Positions 8,106 to 17,834 of a DNA stretch of 64,000 nucleotides are shown here, piece by piece (the stretch's first letter is position 1; each line of letters starts with the position of its first letter). Under the pieces are notes generated by a model. That model saw only the letters and a list, made by a program, of their open reading frames with translations, was not told the origin of the DNA and did no database searches. Both the position numbers and the translations under genes were made by a program. Source of the DNA: Stenotrophomonas maltophilia (lineage in GTDB: Bacteria; Pseudomonadota; Gammaproteobacteria; Xanthomonadales; Xanthomonadaceae); the NCBI RefSeq assembly GCF_004920835.1, contig NZ_QFHO01000013.1, positions 1 through 64,000 of the forward strand, in the 5' to 3' direction.

Positions 8106-9476
8106 ATGCCCATCCACTCTTCCGTCCTCGAACTCATCGGTCAGACCCCGATCGTGAAGGCCCAGCGCCTGGACACCGGTGTCTGCGAGCTCTACCTGAA
8201 GCTGGAGAGCGCCAACCCGGGCGGATCGATCAAGGATCGCATCGGCCTGTCGATGATCGAGGCCGCGGAAAAGCGCGGCGACCTGAAGCCAGGCGCGACC
8301 CTGGTCGAGGGCACCGCCGGCAACACCGGCCTGGGCCTGGCCCTGGTAGCGCAGCAGAAGGGCTACAAGCTGATCCTGGTCGTTCCCGACAAGATGAGCC
8401 GCGAAAAGATCTTCAATCTGAAGGCGATGGGTGCCGAAGTGCGCTTGACCCGCTCGGACGTGGCCAAGGGTCATCCCGAGTACTACCAGGACCTGGCCAA
8501 GACCATCGCCGAGCAGACCCCGGGCGCCTACTTCATCAACCAGTTCGGCAACCCGGACAACCCGGCCGCGCACGAATTCGGTACCGGCCCGGAAATCCTG
8601 GAGCAGATGGACGGCGACCTTGACGCCATCGTGTTCGGCTGCGGCAGCTCCGGCACCATGACCGGCCTGTCGCGTGCCTTCGCGAAGCTGTCGCCGAAGA
8701 CCGAGCTGGTGCTGGCCGATCCGGTCGGCTCGATCCTGGCCGAGTACATCAACGACGGCAATCTGAACGACAAGTCGGGCAGCTGGCTGGTGGAAGGCAT
8801 CGGTGAGGACTTCCTGCCGTCGATCTCCGATTTCAGCCGGGTGAAGAAGGCCTACGCCATCTCCGATGCGGAGAGCTTCCACACCGCGCGCGAGCTGCTG
8901 GGCAAGGAAGGCATCCTCGGTGGTTCCTCCACCGGCACCCTGCTGGCGGCGGCGCTGAAGTACTGCAAGGAGCAGACCACGCCGAAGAAGGTGCTGGTGC
9001 TGGTGCCGGATACCGGCAACAAGTACCTGTCGAAGATGTACAACGACTACTGGATGCTGGACAACGGCTTCCTGCAGCGCCCCCAGCACGGCGACCTGCG
9101 CGACCTGATCCTGCGCCCGTATGGCCAGCGCGACACCGTGGTGATCGGCCCGAACGACCTGCTGACCACCGCCTATCAGCGCATGAAACTGTATGACGTG
9201 TCGCAGCTGCCGGTGCTGGACGGCGACCAGCTGGTCGGTATCGTCGATGAAAGCGACGTGCTGCTGCATGTCTATGGCGATGAAGCCCGTTTCCGCGACC
9301 CGGTGGCGACCGCGATGGTCAGCAAGCTGGACCGGCTGGACGTGAAGTCGCCGATCGAAGCGCTGCTGCCGGTGTTCGACCGCGGCCAGGTGGCGATCGT
9401 GATGGACGGTGACGCCTTCCTGGGCCTGATCACCCGTATCGACCTGCTGAACTACCTGCGTCGGCGTGTTCAATAA
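8106..9476 (+). CDS. cbs: Cystathionine beta-synthase
   Basis: A 456-residue PLP enzyme that joins serine and homocysteine to cystathionine in the cytoplasm. The catalytic domain has the PLP lysine K43 in NPGGSIKDR, the substrate loop GTAGNTG near 77-83 and a phosphate loop GGSSTG near 277-282. The C-terminal part, from about residue 340, holds a pair of CBS domains (for example DVSQLPVLDGDQLVGIVDES). It is followed by a cystathionine gamma-lyase/synthase gene, so the two can run reverse transsulfuration from homocysteine to cysteine. The start at 8106 matches the conserved MPIHSSVLELIGQTP opening. Confidence 0.92.
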   Translation: MPIHSSVLELIGQTPIVKAQRLDTGVCELYLKLESANPGGSIKDRIGLSMIEAAEKRGDLKPGATLVEGTAGNTGLGLALVAQQKGYKLILVVPDKMSREKIFNLKAMGAEVRLTRSDVAKGHPEYYQDLAKTIAEQTPGAYFINQFGNPDNPAAHEFGTGPEILEQMDGDLDAIVFGCGSSGTMTGLSRAFAKLSPKTELVLADPVGSILAEYINDGNLNDKSGSWLVEGIGEDFLPSISDFSRVKKAYAISDAESFHTARELLGKEGILGGSSTGTLLAAALKYCKEQTTPKKVLVLVPDTGNKYLSKMYNDYWMLDNGFLQRPQHGDLRDLILRPYGQRDTVVIGPNDLLTTAYQRMKLYDVSQLPVLDGDQLVGIVDESDVLLHVYGDEARFRDPVATAMVSKLDRLDVKSPIEALLPVFDRGQVAIVMDGDAFLGLITRIDLLNYLRRRVQ

Positions 9477-9599
9477 GCCGCTGATCGCAGATGTTCGCCG
9501 CTGAATCCTGGTTTATCCGCGTCAAAGGTCGTTAAGGCCGCGCTGATAGACTTCCGCACCTTCGATGGCGCCGTGCGTCGGCGCCCCTCAGGAAAGAAC

Positions 9600-10772
9600 A
9601 TGTCCAACGCTACTTCCCAGGATCGCGCCCTGGCCCTGGCTACCCTGGCCATCCACGGTGGCCAGTCGCCGGACCCCAGCACCGGTGCGGTGATGCCGCC
9701 GATCTACGCGACCTCGACCTATGCCCAGTCCAGCCCGGGCGAGCACCAGGGCTTCGAGTATTCGCGTACCCACAACCCGACGCGCTTCGCCTACGAGCGT
9801 TGCGTGGCCTCGCTGGAAGGCGGTACCCGTGGCTTCGCCTTCGCTTCGGGCATGGCCGCCAGCTCGACCGTGATCGAGCTGCTGGACGCCGGCAGCCACG
9901 TGGTGGCGATGGATGACATCTACGGTGGCAGCTTCCGCCTGTTCGAGCGTGTGCGTCGCCGTACCGCTGCGCTGGACTTCAGCTTCGTCGACCTGACCGA
10001 TCTGGCCGCGTTCGAGGCCGCCATCACGTCGAAGACGAAGATGGTCTGGATCGAGACCCCGACCAACCCGATGCTGAAGATCGTCGACATCGCTGCGGTC
10101 GCCGCCATCGCCAAGCGTCATGGCCTGATCGTAGTCGTCGACAACACCTTCGCCTCGCCGATGCTGCAGCGTCCGCTGGAACTGGGCGCGGACCTGGTCC
10201 TGCATTCGGCCACCAAGTACCTCAACGGGCACTCGGACATGGTCGGTGGCATGGTTGTGGTTGGCGACAACGCCGAACTGGCCGAGCAGATGGCCTTCCT
10301 GCAGAACTCGGTGGGTGGCGTGCAGGGCCCGTTCGACAGCTTCCTGGCCTTGCGTGGTCTGAAGACCCTGCCGCTGCGCATGAAGGCACATTGCGCCAAC
10401 GCGCTCGCCCTGGCCCAGTGGCTGGAAAAGCATCCGGCGGTGGAGAAGGTGATCTACCCGGGCCTGGCCTCGCACCCGCAACATGAGCTGGCGGGCAAGC
10501 AGATGGCTGGCTACGGCGGCATCGTCTCGATCGTGCTCAAGGGCGGCTTCGACGCGGCCAAGCGCTTCTGCGAGAAGACCGAACTGTTCACCCTGGCCGA
10601 GTCGCTGGGCGGCGTGGAAAGCCTGGTCAACCATCCAGCGGTGATGACGCATGCATCGATCCCGGTGGCGCGGCGCGAGCAGCTGGGCATCAGTGATGCG
10701 CTGGTAAGGCTGAGCGTGGGTGTTGAGGATCTGGGGGATCTGCAGGTGGATCTGGAAAAGGCGCTGGCGTGA
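9600..10772 (+). CDS. metB: Cystathionine gamma-lyase/gamma-synthase-like PLP enzyme
   Basis: A 390-residue Cys/Met-metabolism PLP enzyme. The Schiff-base lysine is K206 in HSATKYLNGHSD; the start (TLAIHGGQSPDPSTGAVMPP) is typical of the family. Sequence alone does not settle gamma-synthase versus gamma-lyase. The adjacent cbs favours lyase activity, releasing cysteine from cystathionine, as reported for the Xanthomonas enzyme often named metB or metC. In xanthomonads this gene marks one end of the variable LPS locus, and here its stop codon overlaps the start of the O-antigen permease gene. Confidence 0.88.
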   Translation: MSNATSQDRALALATLAIHGGQSPDPSTGAVMPPIYATSTYAQSSPGEHQGFEYSRTHNPTRFAYERCVASLEGGTRGFAFASGMAASSTVIELLDAGSHVVAMDDIYGGSFRLFERVRRRTAALDFSFVDLTDLAAFEAAITSKTKMVWIETPTNPMLKIVDIAAVAAIAKRHGLIVVVDNTFASPMLQRPLELGADLVLHSATKYLNGHSDMVGGMVVVGDNAELAEQMAFLQNSVGGVQGPFDSFLALRGLKTLPLRMKAHCANALALAQWLEKHPAVEKVIYPGLASHPQHELAGKQMAGYGGIVSIVLKGGFDAAKRFCEKTELFTLAESLGGVESLVNHPAVMTHASIPVARREQLGISDALVRLSVGVEDLGDLQVDLEKALA

Positions 10773-11560
10773 TGATCAGTGGCGTACAACGCAAGGCTGA
10801 GCTGCTCTGGGCATTGTCCCAGCGTGAGATCGCTGCACGGTTCAAAGGATCCTACGGTGGCCTCTCCTGGTATGTGATCCAGAACCTGCTGTTGCTGACG
10901 CTTTACTCGTTCGTGTTCGGTACGCTGTTCAAGAACCGATGGGGGCAGGGTGATCATCCGTCGGGCAACTTCACCGTCGCGCTCTTCATCGGCTTGATCG
11001 TGTTCAATCTATTCGCCGAATGCGTCACGCGTGCGCCAACGCTGATCCTGGCCAATGCGAACTACGTGAAGAAAGTTGTTTTCCCCCTTGATGTGCTGCC
11101 CGTCGTCACCCTGATCACGGCTGTGTTCAACGCGTTCGTGGCGATGCTGGTGCTCATTGCCGTGTCCTGGTACCTGGATTCGCCCATGCATTGGCAGGGG
11201 CTGTGGATCCCGGTAATTCTTCTGCCGCTGATGGTGTTGATCTTGGGAGTGACCTGGTTGCTGGCGGCACTCGGAACCTACATCCGCGATATCAACCAGA
11301 TGGTGACGTTGCTGATCAGTGCCTTCATGTTCCTGTCGCCGTTGTTCTACCAGATCACCGCGTTGCCAAAGGCCGCGCAGACCTGGGTGATGTTCAATCC
11401 GTTGACATTGCCGATGCAGGAATCACGTGCGGCATTGATGCTTGGCCAATCCCCGGATTGGGCTGCGCTGGGGGTCTATCTGCTGATCGCCCTGCCGGTG
11501 GCAGCCTTGGGCTACATGTTCTTCCAGAAGATGCGTGGAGGCTTCGCCGATGTCATCTGA
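10772..11560 (+). CDS. wzm: O-antigen ABC transporter permease (Wzm-like)
   Basis: A 262-residue ABC-2 type permease with about six hydrophobic segments and the usual cytoplasmic N-terminus (QREIAARFKGSYGGLSWYVI). Together with the ATPase encoded next it should export undecaprenyl-linked O polysaccharide across the inner membrane. The ATG at 10772 overlaps the metB stop (TGATG), and a GTG one codon earlier is an alternative; either way translation is coupled to metB. The end overlaps the ATPase gene by 11 bp. Confidence 0.88.
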   Translation: MISGVQRKAELLWALSQREIAARFKGSYGGLSWYVIQNLLLLTLYSFVFGTLFKNRWGQGDHPSGNFTVALFIGLIVFNLFAECVTRAPTLILANANYVKKVVFPLDVLPVVTLITAVFNAFVAMLVLIAVSWYLDSPMHWQGLWIPVILLPLMVLILGVTWLLAALGTYIRDINQMVTLLISAFMFLSPLFYQITALPKAAQTWVMFNPLTLPMQESRAALMLGQSPDWAALGVYLLIALPVAALGYMFFQKMRGGFADVI

Positions 11561-12887
11561 CGTCTCGATCCGGGTCCACAATCTGTCCAAGTGCTACCAC
11601 ATCTATGAGAAGCCCGCGCACCGCCTCTGGCAGGGTCTATTGGGTGGACGGCGAAAGTTCTACCGCGATTTCTGGGCGCTGCGTGATATCGACTTCAGCG
11701 TGCGGAAGGGCACGACGTTCGGCGTCATCGGAAAGAATGGCTCTGGAAAGTCGACCTTGCTGCAGATCGTGTGCGGCACGTTGTCGCCTACCAGCGGCAG
11801 CGTCGAACGTGTCGGCAAAGTGGCAGCGCTGCTGGAACTGGGGGCAGGCTTCAATCCCGAATTCACCGGGCGTCAGAACGCGATTCTCAGTGGCGGCATC
11901 TATGGCCTGACCACTGCGGAAATCAACGAACGCCTGCCGTCGATCATCGAATTCGCAGAGATCGGTGAATTCATCGATCGCCCGGTCAAAACGTACTCCA
12001 GTGGCATGTTCGTGCGCCTGGCCTTCTCGGTGATCACCCACGTCGACGCTGACATCCTGGTCATCGACGAGGCGCTTGCCGTGGGGGATGCGCAGTTCAC
12101 GCAGAAGTGCATGCGCTGGCTGCGCAAGTTCAAGGAGAACGGCACGCTGGTGTTCGTCAGCCATGACAGTGGCGCGGTGCGAAGCCTGTGCGACCAGGCC
12201 ATGTGGATCGAGCATGGCCGGGTGCAAGCGATTGGCGATGCCAAGAGCGTGACAGAGAAGTACCTGGCCTCTTTGTTCAACCAGTCGCAGAGCAGCGCAC
12301 CGGAACGAGACCATGCCGTGCAGGACATCCTGTCGGCCGAGGACTGGAAGGATCAGCGCCAATCGATGATCAATGGCAGCACGCTGCGCAATGACATCCA
12401 GGTGATGCAGTTCACGCCGGAGAGTGCATCCTTTGGTCAGGGCGGGGTGGAAATCACCCAGGTGGTGCTGGAGGACCGCGAACATAACCCGCTGTCGTGG
12501 GTAGTCGGCGGCGAGGCGGTATCGCTGGTCGTGCAGGCGCGCGCACTGGTTGATCTGCAGCAACCCATTGTCGGCTTCTTCCTGAAGGACAAGCACGGGC
12601 AAACACTGTTTGGCGACAACACGTACCTGACTTACCTGGATGCCCCCCCCATGGTCAGTAGCGGCGAGCGCTTCCGTGCGGTGTTCAGCTTCCCGATGCC
12701 GATCCTGCCGGTGGGTGACTACAGTTTTGACGTCGCTATCGCCGAGGGCACCCAGCTGGACCATCGGCAGCTCAAGTGGGGGCATGACGTACTGATCGTC
12801 CGCTCAGTGTCGACCAGCGTCTCCACGGGGTTGGTGGGCATTCCCATGCTGGAGGTCGCAATCGAGGTGGATGCCAATGAAGATTGA
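11550..12887 (+). CDS. wzt: O-antigen ABC transporter ATPase with C-terminal Wzt domain
   Basis: A 445-residue ATPase. Walker A GKNGSGKS at 61-68, signature YSSGM at 149-153, Walker B ILVIDE at 169-174. Residues about 290-440 form a beta-rich Wzt C-terminal domain, which in characterised systems recognises the modified non-reducing end of the finished O antigen. This implies a chain capped by a specific residue and export by the ABC-dependent (not Wzy) route. A GGAGG lies 8-9 bases before the start. Confidence 0.9.
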   Translation: MSSDVSIRVHNLSKCYHIYEKPAHRLWQGLLGGRRKFYRDFWALRDIDFSVRKGTTFGVIGKNGSGKSTLLQIVCGTLSPTSGSVERVGKVAALLELGAGFNPEFTGRQNAILSGGIYGLTTAEINERLPSIIEFAEIGEFIDRPVKTYSSGMFVRLAFSVITHVDADILVIDEALAVGDAQFTQKCMRWLRKFKENGTLVFVSHDSGAVRSLCDQAMWIEHGRVQAIGDAKSVTEKYLASLFNQSQSSAPERDHAVQDILSAEDWKDQRQSMINGSTLRNDIQVMQFTPESASFGQGGVEITQVVLEDREHNPLSWVVGGEAVSLVVQARALVDLQQPIVGFFLKDKHGQTLFGDNTYLTYLDAPPMVSSGERFRAVFSFPMPILPVGDYSFDVAIAEGTQLDHRQLKWGHDVLIVRSVSTSVSTGLVGIPMLEVAIEVDANED

Positions 12888-13638
12888 AGATCGCGTTTCG
12901 CCATACGACTACAGTTTCGATCCGGAAGGGCCGAGTACCGCTGCCCGCATCTCGCGGATGGTGGGACAGGGGCAGCGGGTGCTTGAACTTGGCTGCGGCT
13001 ACGGTGTCATATCGCGTCAACTCAGCCAGGCACAAGGGTGCACAGTGACCGGCGTGGAGATCGATCCGATCAGTGCCGATCAGGCTCGTCCCTACCTGAA
13101 TGCGTTGCATGTTGGAACTCTGGAAGGTGACGACTGGTTGGCCGCGGTTCGCGGCACCTACGATGTGATCGTCTGCGCGGACGTGCTGGAACACCTGCGT
13201 GATCCTGCATACACACTCGGCCAGCTACTGACCCTGCTGGCTCCGGACGGCCGTCTGGTGGCGTCCGTGCCCAACGTGGGTCATGCCGGCATCATCGCTG
13301 CATTGTTCTGCGGGCGCTTCGACTACACGCCGACAGGGCTGCTCGACGAAACCCACCTGCGCTTCTTCACCTGGGATTCGCTGGAGCGCATGCTCAACGC
13401 ACAGGGCCTGGAGGTTGCCAGGCGCGAAGCAGTCAATGCCGGCGGAAACCACGAGCAGTTCCTTGAGTACTGGCAGCCTCTGCCGGAACCGATCAAGCAC
13501 ATGCTCAACCGACATCCCACCGCCAACGTGTTCCAGTTCGTGCTGGAGGCGCGTCGCAGTGAAGTGCCGCAGCGCCCGTGGCGGGTCGAGGATGCAGAAG
13601 CGCTGCAGCGCTGGGCCGACGAGGTGGCGAGTGGCTGA
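12877..13638 (+). CDS. Class I SAM-dependent methyltransferase
   Basis: A 253-residue Rossmann-fold methyltransferase: motif I LELGCGYG at 36-43 and the CADVLEHLRD motif near 97-106. In the O-antigen operon it may methylate a sugar, possibly the chain-terminating residue read by the Wzt domain; this is inference. The start at 12877 is preferred over the ATG at 12871 because GAGGTGG then lies at proper distance. It overlaps wzt by 11 bp and the next gene by 8 bp. Confidence 0.8.
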   Translation: MKIEDRVSPYDYSFDPEGPSTAARISRMVGQGQRVLELGCGYGVISRQLSQAQGCTVTGVEIDPISADQARPYLNALHVGTLEGDDWLAAVRGTYDVIVCADVLEHLRDPAYTLGQLLTLLAPDGRLVASVPNVGHAGIIAALFCGRFDYTPTGLLDETHLRFFTWDSLERMLNAQGLEVARREAVNAGGNHEQFLEYWQPLPEPIKHMLNRHPTANVFQFVLEARRSEVPQRPWRVEDAEALQRWADEVASG

Positions 13639-15712
13639 AGTGACCCTCGCAGACCACGCTGCACTGCCACGCGTGAGCGTGGTGATCCCGTCCTACAACC
13701 ACGCGCGCTTCATCGGTGAGGCCATCGAGTCTGTGCTGGCACAGACGATGTCTTCTCTGGAACTGATCATCATCGATGATGGTTCCAGGGATGATTCTGT
13801 GTTGGTTGCAACTGCCATGGCGGCAGAGGATGACCGGATAAGAGTGGTGCGCCAGGACAACGCGGGGTCGCACGCGGCGATCAACCGTGGCTTGTCAAAA
13901 GCGCGGGGCGCATGGCTGGCGGTCCTCAACTCGGACGATATCTGGGAGCCTGAGCGGCTGGAGCAGATGCTCAAGCACGCCGAGCGCGAAGATGCGCAGT
14001 TCCTGTTCAGCGATATCCGCCTGATTGATGCCGATGGCGAGTTCATCGATGACCCGTCTCATTGGTGGAACTTCAGCGTGCAGCGTTTGCGCGAGCGCGT
14101 GCGCAGCGAAGGTGTGGTGAACGGGCTGCTGTATGGAAACTTCACTGTTTCCACGTCGAACTTCCTGTTCCGCAAGGAGTTGTTGGCCAGTGTTGGCTGG
14201 TTTCGGCGCTTCCGCTACAACCTGGACTGGGACTACGTGCTGCGCTGCCTGGATACCGAGGGCGTGAAGGTGGAGTTCGTCGACCAGCGTCTGATGCGCT
14301 ATCGGTTGCACGGTGACAACGCGATTCTCAGTGGCATGCCCGGCGCTGCGGCCGAGGCTCAGCTGATCACGCGGCAGATCTACCGTCGTCGGATGCATGC
14401 ACCCCAGAGCCTGCTGCTCAGTCACCACCGGCATGACCGCCTGTTGCGTCGCTACCTGCAGGGCCAGGTCAACAAGTACCGCGAGTCATTCCATGCAGTT
14501 GAAGCAGATCGCGATGCTCATGTAGAGCTTCTGAAACAACGCCAGCAGTTGATCGAGGCGGAGCGGCGCCAGCGGGAGCAGGCCAGCGAAGCCGAGCGCC
14601 GGCAAGCGCAGGTGGTCGAAGCAGAGCTGCGTGAGGCGCTGATAGTGCAGCAGGAGCAGCAGGCGTCGCTGGAGCAGGTGCACGAGGAGTATCGCAAGCG
14701 TGCACACGCCCAGCGCATGGATGTATACGGCGATTCTCTGCGGGTGAGGTACGAGCGGGACCTGCAGCGTTGCCGCGAGGTGCGGATGCTGGAACACCTT
14801 GAAGGGCGAAATCTGCCAGGCTCCCCAGCCTACGGAATGCCGTTGAGTTTGCGTCAGCGCGTGTCGCGCGCCATCAGGAGCGCGCGCCGCATCAACGAAT
14901 CCATCGGCTTCCTGCGCAATGGAGTCACGGCTGGTACGGTCCGGCATGTCGCGCGTGATCCTCTGCCGATCGTGCCCTTGGTAGCAGAGGTGGCGGTCCA
15001 TCTGCACATTTTCTACCGTGATCTTGCCCCCGAACTGATCGCCGATGCGCTGCGCATACCGAACCTGCGCAAAGTGGTCATTACCGGACCCTGGAGTCGC
15101 GAGGACTTCGACGGTCCACTGGATGAACTGGTTGCGCGCGGTGTGGATGTGCAGATTCTGGTCGTCCCCAATCGCGGCAAGGACGTGGGCGGATTGCTGG
15201 CGGCGATCCGTGATGGAGGTCTCCTCGATTCAGATCTGGTGCTGAAGCTGCACTCCAAGAAGAGCCACAATCCGGAAAGCTACTTCCAGGCAATTTCGGC
15301 CTTGTTCGGGCAGGAAATACGCGATGGCGATCATTGGCGCCGCGCGCTTGTGCAGCCATTGACCGGCAGCACCTGGCAGATCAACAACGTGCTGAAACTG
15401 TTCCAGGATGATCCGGCGATCGGCATGGTGGGAGCACGACCGTTCATCACCAGTGTTCCCGATGCCAATGCAGCGCTCAGCCAAGCGGCGTACGAGCGCT
15501 TTGGTGTGCCGCAGGGAGCTCCGTTCGTGGCCGGCACGATGTTCTGGATTCGATCCTCATTGCTCAGGCCGCTGCTCGAGCTTGGCTTGTCGCTCGATGA
15601 GTTCAGTCTGGACAGCAGGGAGGTTGAGGGCGGGCTGGAGCATGTAATGGAAAGGATGCTTGGCGCCCTTGTGATTGGGCGCGGCTTCGACATCTTTGGA
15701 GTGGAAGGATGA
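13631..15712 (+). CDS. Glycosyltransferase family 2 - coiled coil - RgpF-like protein
   Basis: A 693-residue protein of three parts. Residues about 14-235 are a GT-A glycosyltransferase (VSVVIPSYNHARFIGE, IIDDGS, NSDDIWEPE as the DXD region). About 285-360 is a Glu/Arg/Gln-rich coiled coil. About 450-690 is an RgpF (rhamnan synthesis F) domain with VHLHIFYRD, NRGKDVGGLL and LKLHSKKS. It most likely adds a sugar, plausibly rhamnose, to the O chain. The GTG at 13631 overlaps the methyltransferase stop; the open frame continues upstream only in the shadow of that gene. The coiled coil may set chain length or bind partner enzymes (inference). Confidence 0.82.
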   Translation: MAEVTLADHAALPRVSVVIPSYNHARFIGEAIESVLAQTMSSLELIIIDDGSRDDSVLVATAMAAEDDRIRVVRQDNAGSHAAINRGLSKARGAWLAVLNSDDIWEPERLEQMLKHAEREDAQFLFSDIRLIDADGEFIDDPSHWWNFSVQRLRERVRSEGVVNGLLYGNFTVSTSNFLFRKELLASVGWFRRFRYNLDWDYVLRCLDTEGVKVEFVDQRLMRYRLHGDNAILSGMPGAAAEAQLITRQIYRRRMHAPQSLLLSHHRHDRLLRRYLQGQVNKYRESFHAVEADRDAHVELLKQRQQLIEAERRQREQASEAERRQAQVVEAELREALIVQQEQQASLEQVHEEYRKRAHAQRMDVYGDSLRVRYERDLQRCREVRMLEHLEGRNLPGSPAYGMPLSLRQRVSRAIRSARRINESIGFLRNGVTAGTVRHVARDPLPIVPLVAEVAVHLHIFYRDLAPELIADALRIPNLRKVVITGPWSREDFDGPLDELVARGVDVQILVVPNRGKDVGGLLAAIRDGGLLDSDLVLKLHSKKSHNPESYFQAISALFGQEIRDGDHWRRALVQPLTGSTWQINNVLKLFQDDPAIGMVGARPFITSVPDANAALSQAAYERFGVPQGAPFVAGTMFWIRSSLLRPLLELGLSLDEFSLDSREVEGGLEHVMERMLGALVIGRGFDIFGVEG

Positions 15713-16575
15713 GCGTACTGTCCAATCGTACCGTTCCGGTCTTCATCATTTCCTACAACCGGGTCGGCTACATCAGGAGCGTGATCGAGCGGCTGGAAGC
15801 GCTGGATTTCCAGAATCTCATCGTGGTCGACAATGCGTCGACCTACGAACCACTGCTGGACTATCTCAACCACAGTCCGCATCGCGTGGTCCGGCTCGAC
15901 AAGAACTATGGCCATCTTGCGCTTTGGCGCAGTGGTCGTTTCGACGACGTCATCCAGCGCGAGCGTTTCATCCTGAACGACAGCGATGTCATGCCGGCCC
16001 ATGATTGCCCGTCCGACATCACCGAGCACCTGGCTGAGCTGCTGGAGCGCTATCCGCGGCACAACAAGGCCGGGCTGTCACTGAGGATCGATGACCTGCC
16101 TGACCACTATGCGTTCAAGCAGCAGGTGATCGCCTGGGAATCGCCGTTCTGGCAGAACCTGCTGGAGGACGGCAACTATGAGGCGGCTCTTGATACCACG
16201 TTCGCTCTCTACCGCCCTGGCGTCCACTGCGACGAGGAGCGTTGGTGGCGTTCGATCCGCACCGCTCCGCCATATTCAGCGCTGCACTTGCCCTGGTATC
16301 AGGACACCTCGCTGATCTCGGACGAGGACATGTTCTACCAGCAGGCGGTTGCCGGCATTTCCAGTCAATGGAGCATCACCGATCCGGTATTGCTGAAGAA
16401 ACAGAACACCGAGCTGCAGCACGAGATCGCGGCCCTCAAGCGTACAATCAGCGAGCTTCGCGGTGAGGTTGCGCCGGCGGGCTCAACGGCATGGCGCAAC
16501 GCTGTCCGATCCACCCTGGGTGCCACCGGGCTGTTGCCGCTGGTGCGCCGCTTGCGCGACAACATGAAGAAGTGA
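15709..16575 (+). CDS. GT-A fold glycosyltransferase of the O-antigen locus
   Basis: A 288-residue protein starting with a family-2-like nucleotide-sugar fold: VPVFIISYNRVGYIRSVIER, then IVVDNAST and an acidic LNDSDVMP segment at the DXD position. Near 225-250 lies a short coiled coil (KQNTELQHEIAALKRTISEL). The ATG overlaps the previous stop by 4 bp. The sugar and linkage cannot be told from sequence. Confidence 0.72.
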   Translation: MSVLSNRTVPVFIISYNRVGYIRSVIERLEALDFQNLIVVDNASTYEPLLDYLNHSPHRVVRLDKNYGHLALWRSGRFDDVIQRERFILNDSDVMPAHDCPSDITEHLAELLERYPRHNKAGLSLRIDDLPDHYAFKQQVIAWESPFWQNLLEDGNYEAALDTTFALYRPGVHCDEERWWRSIRTAPPYSALHLPWYQDTSLISDEDMFYQQAVAGISSQWSITDPVLLKKQNTELQHEIAALKRTISELRGEVAPAGSTAWRNAVRSTLGATGLLPLVRRLRDNMKK

Positions 16576-16580
16576 ATCCC

Positions 16581-17720
16581 ATGATCGAATGCATCTTTAC
16601 CTCCATCAACAACGGTTACCTGCCGAAGGCGCGCATCCTCGCCGCTTCGGTCCGCCGCCATCATCCTGAAGCCAAGATGGCGCTCATGCTGAGCGATCAT
16701 CAGGACCCGGCCCTGGACTATTCCGATTTCGATATCGTCCTGACCCCGGATGATGTCGTCGAAGGTGTCGGCGAACTCCAGTCATGGTTGTTCGATCATA
16801 CGGTGGTGGAATTGTGCACGGCAGTGAAGCCCTTTGCATTTGCACACCTGTTCCAGAAGCATGGTTTTGCCAATGTCGTCTATCAGGATCCTGATACGGT
16901 GTTGTATGCACGGCTGGAGGAGCTGGAGCGGGAGATGGTCAGCCATCCGATCGTGCTGACTCCGCATGTATCAGTGCCCGCGACGGATACCGATGACCTT
17001 CAGGATGGAGAAATGCTCGGTTGCCTGCGCCATGGCGTGTTCAATCTGGGCTTTCTCGCGCTGACCCGTGAGGGAGAGGGCCCGGCGTTCCTGCAGTGGT
17101 GGCTGGATCGCTGCCGCGACTACTGCTTCGACGATAACCAGCGTGGGCTTTTCACTGATCAGAAGTGGGTGGACCTGGCTCCCTGCTTCTTCCAGACGCT
17201 GGGAATTCTTCGTGTGCCGTCCTACAACGTCGCGACCTGGAATCTTTACTACCGCGAAGTCAGCACCCGCGCCGACGGCACGATCGTGGTCAACGGCAGC
17301 TATCCGCTGCGCTTCTATCACTTCTCGGGCTTCGACATTGGTACGCATGAGAAGATGCTGGGCAAGCACGACGCAGGCAACACCACCCTGCAGGCGATGA
17401 CCCAGTGGTACACCTCGGAACTGGAGCGACTGAAGAATCCGGCGGGCCTGCCTGACAAGTACGGCGTGTTTGCCAACGGTCGCAAGATTCCGGCCGATTG
17501 GCGCCGCTACTATCGCAGCCAGCCCGCGCTCAAGCGCATGATCCCGCGCCCGTACGAACAGTACGAGGCCATCATCGCGCATTTCGACTCGGCTCCGGAC
17601 GAGGTCGCACTGGATCCTTCCTCGTCGTCGCTGGAGCGTTTTGTTCGTCGTCGGCCGGGACTGGCATCACTGGTACGCAAGATGGTGCCGGCATCCGTCA
17701 TTCGCCGTCTGCGCGGTTGA
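16581..17720 (+). CDS. Putative glycosyltransferase, DPD-motif nucleotide-sugar fold
   Basis: A 379-residue protein that starts IECIFTSINNGYLPKARILA and carries YQDPDTVLY at 101-109, a DXD-like metal site resembling GT8-type transferases. The rest is globular, with a basic C-terminus (RRRPGLASLVRKMVPASVIR) perhaps for membrane contact. It is last in the plus-strand O-antigen operon, 5 bases after the previous gene. Upstream in-frame codons to 16491 lie within the previous gene and are not used. The substrate is unknown. Confidence 0.7.
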   Translation: MIECIFTSINNGYLPKARILAASVRRHHPEAKMALMLSDHQDPALDYSDFDIVLTPDDVVEGVGELQSWLFDHTVVELCTAVKPFAFAHLFQKHGFANVVYQDPDTVLYARLEELEREMVSHPIVLTPHVSVPATDTDDLQDGEMLGCLRHGVFNLGFLALTREGEGPAFLQWWLDRCRDYCFDDNQRGLFTDQKWVDLAPCFFQTLGILRVPSYNVATWNLYYREVSTRADGTIVVNGSYPLRFYHFSGFDIGTHEKMLGKHDAGNTTLQAMTQWYTSELERLKNPAGLPDKYGVFANGRKIPADWRRYYRSQPALKRMIPRPYEQYEAIIAHFDSAPDEVALDPSSSSLERFVRRRPGLASLVRKMVPASVIRRLRG

Positions 17721-17834
17721 GTCACCGGCCTGCACGCACAACAGGATGGTCCCGCAGGCAGAGCGTGCGAGGACCATGTTGTTGCCTGCATGGACACCAG
17801 CGTCCGGGCAAGGGCTCGGCCTTGTTTTTCGGGC
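17721..17834. terminator. Convergent intergenic with imperfect inverted repeat
   Basis: Between two convergent genes. CAACAGGATGGTCC near 17740 pairs imperfectly with GGACCATGTTGTTG near 17771, and TTGTTTTT follows at 17823-17829. This may serve as a weak shared terminator. No gene is seen. Confidence 0.4.
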
